A stretch of DNA of 64,000 bases from JAHEJJ01 sp965212205 (GTDB lineage: Bacteria > Bacteroidota > Bacteroidia > Flavobacteriales > Flavobacteriaceae). The notes under the pieces are model-generated. The model was not told where the DNA came from and did no database searches. It saw only the letters and a program-made list of their open reading frames with translations. Position 1 is the first letter of the stretch. Every line of letters begins with the position of its first letter. Shown piece after piece: positions 44,842 through 53,119 of the stretch. The DNA is taken from contig CBDBUX010000001.1 in the NCBI GenBank assembly GCA_965212205.1, positions 62,001-126,000 on the forward strand, given 5' to 3'. Both the position numbers and the translations under genes were made by a program.

Positions 44842-45963
44842 TTAGTTTTTAATGAAATATGTTGGTACTACCTCCAGTTCAAGGACCTCTAAAAGGTCGC
44901 CTTCCTCTGAAATAATAATAATTCCTCCATCGAAACTCGTAGCTGTTGTCACCTCAGCATATCCCAATAAAAAAACCCTGGAGTTGGTACTAAATCCAAA
45001 AGCTGTGGGGATGATATTTCTACCGATTTGCTCAATGACGGTTTCACGAATCGAGAGGATGTCCGTGGTCTGCTTAATACGGCTATCGAAATTAAAAACA
45101 GCCGGTGTAAATTCTATTGGAGCGGGTTGCACCAATGCGCTTTTATAGTAAAGTTTGTTCCCAACGAGGTAAGCGTCTAACGGGCCGGGTTCAAAGAATT
45201 CGTTAAGATCAAAGGAATCGGACATCAAAAGCTCCATATTTACCAGAGAGTAGGTCTCTTTGTTAAATATCCCCTGGCTACCTCTAAACAACACAAAATT
45301 ACCCAGATCGTCTATAAGGAAGGCAGGGATCTGATCCCCAAAATCGAAACTGCGAATAATAGAGAAGTCTGTGGTATTAAAGACAACCAAATGATACCGA
45401 TCGTTATTATCCAAATATGATGTAAATAGCCTTTGATTGAAATATAAGGGTTCCAGGGTGTCAAAGACATTGGAAGCCAGTGGTGTATCGATAAAATTTC
45501 CGGTATTAACATCAAGGACCCTAACACCATATTCACCTGATCCTGGCGGGCTATAATACCCGATCAGAATCTGGGTTTCGGTATTAGCACCCCAAATCAC
45601 CGATCGCTCCCCGGAAATCGAAATAAAACTGTCGACCGTGGTGACGTTGTTGTCCTGAATATTTTTCTGAAAGAGCGAAAAACTGCCGCCCGACAAGCTG
45701 AAAAAGGAAAGTACATCGCCTACCTGTCTGAGAGTGATATAGAAACGGTCCAGATTATCATCCTGAGTAAGATTCTGGGCCGTCATCACCTCCTCTTCCG
45801 CCTCGTAGCTGTACCAATAAATGCTGTCCTCATCCTCTCCTAAGAATTGGAAATCGGGAACGACAGCCTGGCTTTCCAGTTCGTCATCTACAGGATCATC
45901 GTTTGAACAGCCCCAAAGAAACAGCCCGAGGCACACCAACCCAATAAAATTCCAGGAGTTCAT
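44842..45963 (-). CDS. Lipoprotein of unknown function, propeller-like
   Basis: This 373-residue protein has a lipoprotein signal ending at Cys19 (LFLWGCSNDD); the CSNDD start of the mature part is common in Flavobacteriaceae surface lipoproteins. The mature part is beta-rich and shows segments such as 'GVRVLDVNTGNFI', 'HLVVFNTTDFSII' and 'FLIDDLGNFVLFRGS', as in six- or seven-bladed propellers. I cannot assign a family. It stands alone: convergent with ogt and divergent from the exonuclease gene. Confidence 0.75.
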   Translation of the reverse strand: MNSWNFIGLVCLGLFLWGCSNDDPVDDELESQAVVPDFQFLGEDEDSIYWYSYEAEEEVMTAQNLTQDDNLDRFYITLRQVGDVLSFFSLSGGSFSLFQKNIQDNNVTTVDSFISISGERSVIWGANTETQILIGYYSPPGSGEYGVRVLDVNTGNFIDTPLASNVFDTLEPLYFNQRLFTSYLDNNDRYHLVVFNTTDFSIIRSFDFGDQIPAFLIDDLGNFVLFRGSQGIFNKETYSLVNMELLMSDSFDLNEFFEPGPLDAYLVGNKLYYKSALVQPAPIEFTPAVFNFDSRIKQTTDILSIRETVIEQIGRNIIPTAFGFSTNSRVFLLGYAEVTTATSFDGGIIIISEEGDLLEVLELEVVPTYFIKN

Positions 45964-46136
45964 GCAACTTTTTTTTAAAGATAGGCAAAATAAGGGCGGC
46001 GCTACAGGAGGCCTTTACTGCAATCACACACTGCTCTATAAGATTTGTTTGTATATTGATTCGATCATGAATAGATCTTTCATCAGGAGGCATTAAGTTT
46101 GTCGTTACAAGTGTTGATCTTGATTACTAAATACCG

Positions 46137-46853
46137 ATGCTGTATAAATTAAACCTCGAAAACATACTTTTTCTCGACATCGAGACCGTTCCAGAATCTG
46201 AGGATTTTAATAGTATGAACGAGGTAAAAAAGCAATTGTGGGAACAGAAATCTCAGTATAAACGAGGTGAGGAGTTTACTGCAGAAGAATTTTACGACAG
46301 GGCGGGGATCTGGGCCGAATTCGGCAAGGTGGTATGTGTTTCCGTTGGTTTCTTCAATCTGAAGTCCAATCATAGGAATTTGAGGATAAAATCGTTTCAT
46401 GGCGAGGAAAATAGCATTCTCAGAGCATTTAAATCACTATTAAACGACCATTTTAGCGGCCCGAAAAATTTGCTTTGTGCTCATAATGGTAAGGAATTCG
46501 ATTTCCCGTATCTCGCCCGTCGAATGCTTATCCATGGTATAAAACTCCCTTATAAACTGGACCTTTTCGGCAAAAAGCCCTGGGAAGTGCCCCATTTGGA
46601 TACTATGGAGCTGTGGAAATTCGGGGATTATAAACACTATACTTCCTTGAAGTTGCTTGCGCACATACTCGGGATCCCCTCGCCAAAGGAAGACATGGAT
46701 GGCAGCATGGTTCGCGAGGTGTACTATAAAGACAAAGACATAGATCGGATCGTAACCTACTGCGAGCTCGATGTGATCACCCTGGCGCAGGTATTTTTAA
46801 AACTAAGGAGCGAAGAACTCCTCAGTGAAGAAGAAATCACCAAAGTGTTATGA
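46137..46853 (+). CDS. Predicted 3'-5' exonuclease of the PolB-exonuclease type
   Basis: The 238-residue protein has an RNase H-like exonuclease fold (DnaQ/PolB superfamily). Motif I is Asp14 and Glu16 in LFLDIETVPE. Motif II is in 'LCAHNGKEFDFPYLARR', and motif III holds the Asp in 'YCELDVITLAQVFL'. It resembles the stand-alone 'predicted 3'-5' exonuclease related to PolB' family. It probably degrades single-stranded DNA or RNA ends with two metal ions; its cellular role is unknown. Confidence 0.87.
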   Translation: MLYKLNLENILFLDIETVPESEDFNSMNEVKKQLWEQKSQYKRGEEFTAEEFYDRAGIWAEFGKVVCVSVGFFNLKSNHRNLRIKSFHGEENSILRAFKSLLNDHFSGPKNLLCAHNGKEFDFPYLARRMLIHGIKLPYKLDLFGKKPWEVPHLDTMELWKFGDYKHYTSLKLLAHILGIPSPKEDMDGSMVREVYYKDKDIDRIVTYCELDVITLAQVFLKLRSEELLSEEEITKVL

Positions 46854-46878
46854 GATATCTGGTGCCGTACCGGGTGAA

Positions 46879-47856
46879 CTAAGGCGTATTCAGCTTTAAT
46901 TGAATGTAGACCGGGAAGTGATCGCTATATCCACCCTTGTATTTACGGCCTATATAGGTCCTGAATGGATTCCCCCTGTACTTTCCATTCCATTCGGTCA
47001 GGAAGTGCTCATCAAAAATATTGGCATGGGCGAAACTATGGGTGCCCTTTTTAAAATCGAAAAAACTATGTGACACCAAAATCTGATCGAATAAAGACCA
47101 GCTGCGTTTATAATTTGCACTCCCACGATCGGGTGTTATCAGTTTCTCCATAGGGTTATATAAATCCTTGGTTTCCACCAGAAGTTTGATGCTGCCGGCC
47201 GTTGGCCCGTCGTTAAAATCGCCCATGATCAGATAATTCAGCTGTTCACCCTCTTTTTCGAGTTTAAGCATATACCTGATTATGGTGTTAGCGGCTTCAA
47301 TACGTTTTGCTGAGGTCTCTTCTTCTCCTTTCCTTCTCGAGGGCCAGTGATTCACAAAAACATGTACCCCCTCCCCGTTTAGCTTCCCAAAGACATAAAG
47401 TATATCGCGGGTAGTATCTCTCTGGCCATCTTCATTCTCGATCAAGAGCGGAATTGGTTCCGAAAATATGGGCTCAAAGTACTCTTTATGATAAATAAGG
47501 GCCGTATCGATCCCTCTTTCATCCGGGGAGTCAAAATGAATATAATCGTAGGATATCTTTTTTAAAGGCCCTGATTGCAAAAGCTTGTGAATCACATTTT
47601 TGTTCTCAACTTCTGCAATACCTACCAGGACCGGGGCTAAGGCCGACTCTTTCCTCCCTAATTGATCTATCGTTTTGGACAGTTTCGAAAGTTTCTTTTT
47701 ATACCGTTTATAGGACCATTTTTTAACCCCTTCAGGGGTAAAGTCATCATCGAGCGTATGCGCATCGTCCTTCGTATCGAATAGATTCTCGAGATTGTAA
47801 AAGGCAATTGTATATAGTTCTTTTCTTCTTCTGCGCTTAAAAAATGGGAAAGACAT
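46879..47856 (-). CDS. Endonuclease/exonuclease/phosphatase family protein
   Basis: The protein has 325 residues from the ATG at 47856; ten further codons up to a TTG are not convincing. The EEP fold motifs are 'YTIAFYNLENLFDT' (metal-binding Asn and Glu), 'VGIAEVENK', 'VFVNHWPSRRKGE', 'LIMGDFNDGPT' and the C-terminal 'YSDHFPVYIQL' (Ser-Asp-His). No signal peptide is seen; the N-terminus is very basic (KRRRRK). Such proteins are metal-dependent nucleases or phosphodiesterases, often annotated as endonucleases. It is divergent from hflX. Confidence 0.87.
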   Translation of the reverse strand: MSFPFFKRRRRKELYTIAFYNLENLFDTKDDAHTLDDDFTPEGVKKWSYKRYKKKLSKLSKTIDQLGRKESALAPVLVGIAEVENKNVIHKLLQSGPLKKISYDYIHFDSPDERGIDTALIYHKEYFEPIFSEPIPLLIENEDGQRDTTRDILYVFGKLNGEGVHVFVNHWPSRRKGEEETSAKRIEAANTIIRYMLKLEKEGEQLNYLIMGDFNDGPTAGSIKLLVETKDLYNPMEKLITPDRGSANYKRSWSLFDQILVSHSFFDFKKGTHSFAHANIFDEHFLTEWNGKYRGNPFRTYIGRKYKGGYSDHFPVYIQLKLNTP

Positions 47857-47910
47857 TATTGAGAGTATTGAAATATAAATGTACAAAAAGCACTTTTTGG
47901 GCGGATTGAT

Positions 47911-47918
47911 TAGTTTTG
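47911..47918 (+). promoter_or_regulatory. -7 element of hflX
   Basis: TAGTTTTG matches TAnnTTTG, 16 nt before the ATG at 47935 in the divergent spacer. A T-run with TTTTG lies 11 nt upstream, too close for a standard -33 element. Confidence 0.4.
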
Positions 47919-47934
47919 TAATCTAAGCTATATC

Positions 47935-49146
47935 ATGCTCGAGAAGAAAAAAAACGAATACGAAAAAGCGGTGCTTATCGGCGTTATCAACCGAACGCAG
48001 GCAGAAGAAAAAGTTAAGGAATACCTCGATGAACTTGAATTCCTTACCTATACTGCCGGTGGGGAAGTGGTGAAACGCTTTGTACAGCGGGTCGAAGTGC
48101 CTAATCCAAAAACCTATATCGGTAGTGGAAAGATTCTGGAAGTAGAGGATTTTGTTAAGGAAAATGATATTGGGAGTGTGATTTTTGATGATGAACTAAG
48201 CCCGGTTCAGCAGCGAAATATTGAAAAGCAATTAAAATGCAAAATCCTAGACCGTACCGGTCTTATCCTCGATATTTTTGCCCAGCGTGCTAAAACAAGT
48301 TATGCAAGGACGCAGGTAGAGTTGGCCCAATATGAATACTTGCTACCAAGGCTAACAGGATTATGGACGCATCTCGAACGGCAAAGAGGTGGAATTGGTA
48401 TGAGGGGTCCCGGGGAACGAGAAATTGAAACCGACCGGCGAATTGTGCGCGATAGAATTTCACTGCTTAAATCCAAGCTTACCAAGATCGATAAGCAGAT
48501 GGAGACCCAACGTGGTAATCGCGGGTCCCTGGTACGTGTGGCCCTGGTAGGCTATACCAACGTTGGGAAATCGACCCTGATGAATGTGATTAGCAAGAGC
48601 GATGTTTTTGCCGAGAACAAACTTTTTGCCACCCTCGATACTACGGTTCGCAAGGTAGTCTTAGGAAATCTGCCCTTTTTACTCAGTGATACGGTGGGGT
48701 TTATACGTAAACTGCCCACCCAATTGGTCGAGAGTTTTAAAAGTACACTCGATGAAGTACGGGAAGCTGATATGCTGATTCATGTGGTTGATATTTCACA
48801 TCCTAATTTCGAGGACCATATCAGTTCGGTGAATCTTATCCTTAAAGAAATCGGCTGTGATGGAAAGAAGACCATCATGGTTTTCAACAAAATCGATCAG
48901 TACGCTCCCGAAATTATTGAAGAGGATGATATGGTGACCGTAAAGACTTCAAAACACTTTACGATCGAAGAATGGAAAAAAACCTGGATGCAGCAATTAA
49001 AGCAGCAAGTGGTTTTTATATCGGCCTTGAATAAAGAAAACCTCGAAGAATTCAAAAAGATAGTATACCACGCCGTTCGGGAACTCCATATCAGCCGTTT
49101 TCCGTACAACAACTTCTTGTACCCTGAAAACCTCGACGGCTATTAG
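47935..49146 (+). CDS. hflX: Ribosome-associated GTPase HflX
   Basis: The 403-residue GTPase has an N-terminal HflX ribosome-binding domain (about 10-195), including 'YIGSGKILEVEDFV' and the Gly-rich 'RGGIGMRGPGEREIETDRR' near 151-169. The G domain follows, with the P-loop GYTNVGKST at 206-214, 'DTVGFIRKLP' (G3) and 'VFNKIDQ' (G4). HflX splits stalled or stressed 70S ribosomes in a GTP-dependent manner. A candidate non-coding RNA gene begins about 60 nt downstream on the same strand. Confidence 0.95.
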   Translation: MLEKKKNEYEKAVLIGVINRTQAEEKVKEYLDELEFLTYTAGGEVVKRFVQRVEVPNPKTYIGSGKILEVEDFVKENDIGSVIFDDELSPVQQRNIEKQLKCKILDRTGLILDIFAQRAKTSYARTQVELAQYEYLLPRLTGLWTHLERQRGGIGMRGPGEREIETDRRIVRDRISLLKSKLTKIDKQMETQRGNRGSLVRVALVGYTNVGKSTLMNVISKSDVFAENKLFATLDTTVRKVVLGNLPFLLSDTVGFIRKLPTQLVESFKSTLDEVREADMLIHVVDISHPNFEDHISSVNLILKEIGCDGKKTIMVFNKIDQYAPEIIEEDDMVTVKTSKHFTIEEWKKTWMQQLKQQVVFISALNKENLEEFKKIVYHAVRELHISRFPYNNFLYPENLDGY

Positions 49147-49154
49147 GATATTAC

Positions 49155-49173
49155 CAAAGGGCCTAACCCTTTG
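49155..49173 (+). other. Short hairpin downstream of hflX
   Basis: CAAAGGG and CCCTTTG form a perfect 7-bp stem with a CCTAA loop, 8 nt after the hflX stop. No T-run follows. Its 3' arm contains the TTTG that I read as the -33 element of the next RNA gene. Confidence 0.45.
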
Positions 49174-49202
49174 TCGATGAAAACGAACGCTTCGTATTTT
49201 TC
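49170..49202 (+). promoter_or_regulatory. Promoter of the candidate non-coding RNA
   Basis: TTTG (49170-49173) and TATTTTTC (49195-49202) are 21 nt apart, the same spacing as at the LytTR promoter. The -7 box differs from TAnnTTTG only in the last base. The predicted start near 49209 is just before the closing helix of the RNA. Confidence 0.45.
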
Positions 49203-49208
49203 ACAACA

Positions 49209-49433
49209 GCATAGGGCAGGTTGACAACAAAAATTTAGTGAGAAGTTAATCTCACCATATATTTACCCTGTAAACAAGTGAATATCCCGATTAGTAGACG
49301 GGACCCCAAATCTACCAGAACTTAACATAAAGTGCCTTCCCCAAATCTGGCACTTAACCGAAAAAAGCTAAAATACCTAACCAAATTTTGCAAACCTGCT
49401 TAGAAAAAGCCCTGAATTACTTCAGGGCTTTTT
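49209..49433 (+). ncRNA. Candidate structured non-coding RNA, possibly 6S-like
   Basis: This 225-nt stretch has no open reading frame of note but a consistent fold. GCAGGTT (49216-49222) pairs with AACCTGC (49393-49399), extended by two G-T pairs, and AAAATTT (49230-49236) pairs with AAATTTT (49383-49389). Together these close the molecule. Inside are three perfect stems: GTGAGA/TCTCAC (49238-49255), TCCCG/CGGGA (49285-49303) and AAGTGCC/GGCACTT (49330-49355). A strong terminator follows at once, and a promoter-like pair lies at the right place upstream. The size (about 190 nt before the terminator) fits 6S RNA, but I cannot confirm the family. A long hflX 3' UTR is the alternative. Confidence 0.6.
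49404..49433. terminator. Bidirectional rho-independent terminator
   Basis: AAAAAGCCCTGAA and TTCAGGGCTTTTT form a 13-bp perfect stem around TTAC, with T-runs on both strands. It can end the RNA gene on the plus strand and the suf operon (last gene stops at 49461) on the minus strand. Confidence 0.88.
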
Positions 49434-49460
49434 ATTTTACTCTATGTTATTTAGAATTTA

Positions 49461-50387
49461 TTAGAAAGCATAACTAAGCCCCACCGTCCAATAGGTTTGA
49501 AGCTTGTTGTCGATGTTATCAAATGTGGCTCCGGTGTTACCCAAAGTATTGATCTCATAATTAAGCGCTTCCTGTTTGTTGTCGCGTAGTCCGAAATCGA
49601 AACCAAGGCCGATCCCCTTCCAAATGGTATAGGCAAACGAATTGGTCCAGGTCCAGTTACTCAGATTACCGCTTTTATAGCTCATAAAGGCCGAGAGGTT
49701 GGTTTTAAACTTAACCTTCCCGATACTTTTGATATAATCTGCTACGATCTTAGCACCAAAAGAAGAGTCAAAAATGGTGTCGTCGCTGCTGAATACAAAA
49801 TTGTAGTTGGCGGGGTGAATCACCACTACTAAGTCGGTAATCGGCGTCCAGGTACCCCCTACACCAAGGTCGAGATAACCCGGGTCGTTGAAATTATTGA
49901 TAAGTGTGGTCCTGTACTCCGCCAATCCTGAAACAGCGAATTTCTCACTCAATTTTCGCCCATAGAGCGTTGAAAGATTAAAAACATCGGTGGTAGCCCT
50001 AAAGCTGGAGTCGTCCAATGGATTGTCTTTGTCATCGAGTTTTACCCATTTAAGGTTTAAATTAGCCGAATTCCTCCAGAAAAACTTTTCCTGCAGAAGA
50101 TTGGCATAGGAATTCACCGTAAAGCCAATATTTCCGGCGGAGTTATTGGGAATCCCCTGTGCATACCAGTTGTTAAAAGCCGAAAGATCGACTCCAATGG
50201 TTCCCAATGCCCCGATCTTCCAACCGGGTAAAGCATCAATCTGTGCCTGAATGGCGTCGGCCCTGCCCTGAATGGCCGCAATCGAATCCTCCTTCACTTT
50301 TTTGTCTGCCTGGAGTTCTTCCTTGGTTTGTGCAGAGATAATAATAGGGCCAATAAGCAAGCCTAGAATTAAAACAACTCTTTTCAT
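49461..50387 (-). CDS. DUF3078 domain protein, outer-membrane-barrel-like
   Basis: The 308-residue protein has a signal peptide (1-19). A short coiled-coil-like segment follows ('EELQADKKVKEDSIAAIQGRADA', given in part), then the DUF3078 domain with 'GWKIGALGTIGVDLSAFNNWYAQG' features and many alternating aromatic beta-strands ending 'TYWTVGLSYAF', like an outer membrane beta-barrel. Function is unknown. It is the last gene of the suf series, 69 nt after the DUF2480 gene, and stops 28 nt before the bidirectional terminator. Confidence 0.85.
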   Translation of the reverse strand: MKRVVLILGLLIGPIIISAQTKEELQADKKVKEDSIAAIQGRADAIQAQIDALPGWKIGALGTIGVDLSAFNNWYAQGIPNNSAGNIGFTVNSYANLLQEKFFWRNSANLNLKWVKLDDKDNPLDDSSFRATTDVFNLSTLYGRKLSEKFAVSGLAEYRTTLINNFNDPGYLDLGVGGTWTPITDLVVVIHPANYNFVFSSDDTIFDSSFGAKIVADYIKSIGKVKFKTNLSAFMSYKSGNLSNWTWTNSFAYTIWKGIGLGFDFGLRDNKQEALNYEINTLGNTGATFDNIDNKLQTYWTVGLSYAF

Positions 50388-50456
50388 AGTATAAAAATGT
50401 TAGTGTTATTAACCGCAAATGTAGTAATTGTTAATAAATACGGGGTCTTATTAACA

Positions 50457-50960
50457 CTATTTCCTTTTGAATAAAGGCACGGAAGAACAGGCTTCACCGT
50501 ACATCACGCTTCTGGCAACGGATTGTATTTTTTCGGTAGCCCATACATAGGCATTTAGCGGGACAGGTTTATTACTGCATCCCTTTATTATCACTGGTTT
50601 GTCCTTATAGAGCGAAAGATCTAACCCATCGATGACTTCCCTGTATAACCCGGTTTCCAAATCGTTGAGATCTCCGTTTATAATCCTTGCTGCATAGGGC
50701 TGCAATTTCGTAGTTATCAACATATATGCCCAGGCAGGTATAATCGCATCGGTTGAACAGCCAATCGCCACAAAATTATCTTTATATGATTCCCAGGAGT
50801 GTTCCGAGACATGTTTTCTAAATTCCTTTTCCCTAAGAATTATCCCTTCATATAGCCATGGACTGATATCGAACAATACCCGCTTCCCCTTCGGATAGTA
50901 TTCTTCAAGGTCCAAAGTGACCAGATTACTTTGAGAAACTCGGTTGACAATTTCTGACAT
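50457..50960 (-). CDS. DUF2480 family protein
   Basis: This 167-residue cytoplasmic protein contains 'NLVTLDLEEYYPKGKRVLFD', 'LYEGIILREKEFRKHV', 'IIPAWAYMLI' and 'KGCSNKPVPLNAYVW', which I recognise as DUF2480, a family found in Bacteroidota close to suf genes. Conserved cysteines lie in 'GCSTDAI', 'KGCSNK' and 'EACSS'. The position 43 nt after the SufT gene suggests a link to iron-sulfur proteins, but no activity is known. Confidence 0.85.
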   Translation of the reverse strand: MSEIVNRVSQSNLVTLDLEEYYPKGKRVLFDISPWLYEGIILREKEFRKHVSEHSWESYKDNFVAIGCSTDAIIPAWAYMLITTKLQPYAARIINGDLNDLETGLYREVIDGLDLSLYKDKPVIIKGCSNKPVPLNAYVWATEKIQSVARSVMYGEACSSVPLFKRK

Positions 50961-51003
50961 GGATCAGGGGTTTATTAATTGATCGTTGTGCTTATTCGTT
51001 TAT

Positions 51004-51336
51004 TTACAGGAAGCCGAGTTCCAGTTTGGCTTCTTCGCTCATAAGTTCCTGAGACCAGGGCGGGTCGAAGGTGATCTCCACAAAGGCATTGGCGACGAGA
51101 TCCAGTGATTTAACCTTCTCCTCTACCTCTACCGGTAGTGTTTCTGCCACCGGACAATTCGGTGAGGTAAGGGTCATAAGGATTTTCACCTCCCGGTCTT
51201 CGTTTACAAACACATCGTAGATCAATCCCAATTCATAAATATCGACAGGGATCTCCGGATCGTAGATCGTCTTGAGGACTCGTACAATTTTTTCTCCCAA
51301 TTCCTGGTTGTCGATCACCGGTGATTCATCGCTCAT
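51004..51336 (-). CDS. sufT: SufT-like DUF59/MIP18 family Fe-S assembly factor
   Basis: The 110-residue protein is a DUF59 (MIP18) domain: 'IVRVLKTIYDPEIPVDIYEL', 'ILMTLTSPNCPVAETLPVEV' with the conserved reactive Cys, and 'VEITFDPPWSQELMSEEAK'. Members (SufT, the eukaryotic CIA protein MIP18) help mature or transfer Fe-S clusters to target proteins. It sits 30 nt after sufE in the suf operon. The gene name rests on family and context. Confidence 0.9.
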   Translation of the reverse strand: MSDESPVIDNQELGEKIVRVLKTIYDPEIPVDIYELGLIYDVFVNEDREVKILMTLTSPNCPVAETLPVEVEEKVKSLDLVANAFVEITFDPPWSQELMSEEAKLELGFL

Positions 51337-51366
51337 AATACGTCTCTAAAATTTGTTCTGCAATTA

Positions 51367-51789
51367 TCAGTTCAATTGAGTTTGGTAAGCAACAGCGTAT
51401 AACTTTAACTGTTTGATCATGCTCACCAATCCATTGGCTCTTGTGGGTGACAGGTGTTCTTTTAAACCGATCTCATCGATAAATCCCGTATCAGCATCTA
51501 TAATATCCTGAGGCTTTTGTCCGCTAAAAGCGCGAATTAAAATCGCGATGATCCCTTTGGTGATAATCGCATCGCTATCGGCGGTAAATGCCAGTTTATC
51601 ACCTTCCAGTTCGGCATGTACCCAAACCTTACTCTGACAACCCTTTATAATATTTTCTTCTGTTTTGTATTTTTCTTCGATGATCGGCAAAGACTTCCCC
51701 AGTTCGATCATATACTCGTACCGCTGCATCCAGTCATCGAACATCGAAAATTCGTCTACAATTTCGTCTTGAATTTCCTGAATTGTCAT
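51367..51789 (-). CDS. sufE: Sulfur acceptor protein SufE
   Basis: The 140-residue protein accepts persulfide sulfur from SufS on Cys51, in ENIIKGCQSKVW. The rest follows the family: 'MFDDWMQRYEYMIELGKSLP' at the start and 'FIDEIGLKEHLSPTRANGL' near the end. It lies 74 nt downstream of sufS and 30 nt upstream of sufT. It stimulates the desulfurase and passes sulfur to the SufBCD scaffold. Confidence 0.95.
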   Translation of the reverse strand: MTIQEIQDEIVDEFSMFDDWMQRYEYMIELGKSLPIIEEKYKTEENIIKGCQSKVWVHAELEGDKLAFTADSDAIITKGIIAILIRAFSGQKPQDIIDADTGFIDEIGLKEHLSPTRANGLVSMIKQLKLYAVAYQTQLN

Positions 51790-51863
51790 GGATTAGATTT
51801 TAGATAAAAATACGATTTGTATGCTTGCCTTTCATCGCTTTGGGAAAATCATAACACCTCGGC

Positions 51864-53090
51864 TTATGAGAGCATTTTCACTGCTTTCTTTATGCCTTCT
51901 GCCAGCTCATCTATCTCCTCCCTGGTATTATAGAAGCTAAAACTAGCCCTGATGGTCCCCGGAATCTGGAAAAAGTCCATAACTGGCTGGGCGCAATGAT
52001 GACCTGTACGTACGGCGATTCCCAGTTTATCGAGAATAGTTCCGATATCATAAGGATGCAGATCTCCCACATTAAAGGATATTACCGACGTCTTGTGCCG
52101 GGCAGTCCCATAGATCCTGAGTCCTTCTATTTTTTGCAGTAGATCTGTGGCATAATTGAGCAGTTCATCTTCATATTGCGCAATGGCGTCGAAACCAATG
52201 TTATTCATATAGTCGAGTGCTGCTCCAAAGGCAATACCACCGCAAATATTCGGCGTTCCGGCTTCAAATTTATGCGGAAGATCTGCATAGGTCGTCTTTT
52301 CGAAACTCACCTCTGCGATCATTTCCCCTCCGCCCTGGTAAGGAGGAAGTCGTCTTAACCATTCTTCCTTGCCATATAACATCCCGATCCCGGTTGGTCC
52401 GCACATTTTATGCGCAGAAGCCGTATAAAAGTCAACATCCAGAGCCCGAACATCTGCCACGATATGGGCTGCAGCCTGAGCCCCGTCTATCAGCACTGCG
52501 GCGCCAACCGCATGTGCCATGTTGATAATCTCTTCAATCGGGTTGATCGTTCCCAAGGCATTCGATACATGATTACAGAATACCAATTTTGTGCGTTCAT
52601 TGAGCAGCTGTTCGTACTGGTCCATCAACAGATCTCCGGTCTCGTCCATCGGGATCACTCTGAGTTTTGCCCCGGTCTTCTCAGCGAGCATTTGCCAGGG
52701 TACAATATTGCTGTGGTGCTCCATGGCCGATACCAATATTTCATCGCCTTCTTGCAGGATTGAAGCAAAGCCATTGGCTACCAGGTTGATACTGTGGGTT
52801 GTCCCTGATGTAAAGATCACCTCATGTTCTTTTCCCGCATTAAAATGACGCTTTAGTTTCTTCCTCGCCTGTTCGTAAGCGTCTGTAGCTTCTTGAGATA
52901 ATGCATGCACCCCTCTGTGTATATTGGCGTTGTATCGGGAATAATAATCTGTAATGGTGTCGATCACTACCTGAGGCGTCTGAGAAGTCGCAGCATTATC
53001 CAGATAAACCAATGGGTGTCCATGGACTTTTCTATGGAGGATGGGAAAGTCCTTACGAAGGTTCGCTATGTTTAAGGTTGTTTGAATCAT
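51864..53090 (-). CDS. sufS: Cysteine desulfurase SufS
   Basis: The 408-residue PLP enzyme removes sulfur from L-cysteine for Fe-S cluster assembly. PLP is bound by Lys228 in YTASAHKMCGPTG, and the persulfide is formed on Cys366 in RTGHHCAQPVM. The short active-site loop after Cys366 is that of group II desulfurases, which need SufE. 'YLDNAATSQTP' at the start and 'TSGTTHSINLVA' are further markers. It is 29 nt after sufD. Confidence 0.97.
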   Translation of the reverse strand: MIQTTLNIANLRKDFPILHRKVHGHPLVYLDNAATSQTPQVVIDTITDYYSRYNANIHRGVHALSQEATDAYEQARKKLKRHFNAGKEHEVIFTSGTTHSINLVANGFASILQEGDEILVSAMEHHSNIVPWQMLAEKTGAKLRVIPMDETGDLLMDQYEQLLNERTKLVFCNHVSNALGTINPIEEIINMAHAVGAAVLIDGAQAAAHIVADVRALDVDFYTASAHKMCGPTGIGMLYGKEEWLRRLPPYQGGGEMIAEVSFEKTTYADLPHKFEAGTPNICGGIAFGAALDYMNNIGFDAIAQYEDELLNYATDLLQKIEGLRIYGTARHKTSVISFNVGDLHPYDIGTILDKLGIAVRTGHHCAQPVMDFFQIPGTIRASFSFYNTREEIDELAEGIKKAVKMLS

Positions 53091-53119
53091 ACAAACAAAA
53101 CTACATTTAGGTGGGTAGG

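Noticed and set aside
49155..49173. Hairpin after hflX as its rho-independent terminator
   Set aside because: The stem is good, but no T-run follows; the next bases are TCGATGAAAACG. It was kept only as a hairpin.
49221..49226. TTGACA as a sigma-70 -35 box for the RNA gene
   Set aside because: Bacteroidota promoters do not use TTGACA/TATAAT, and this hexamer lies inside the proposed transcript's closing helix.
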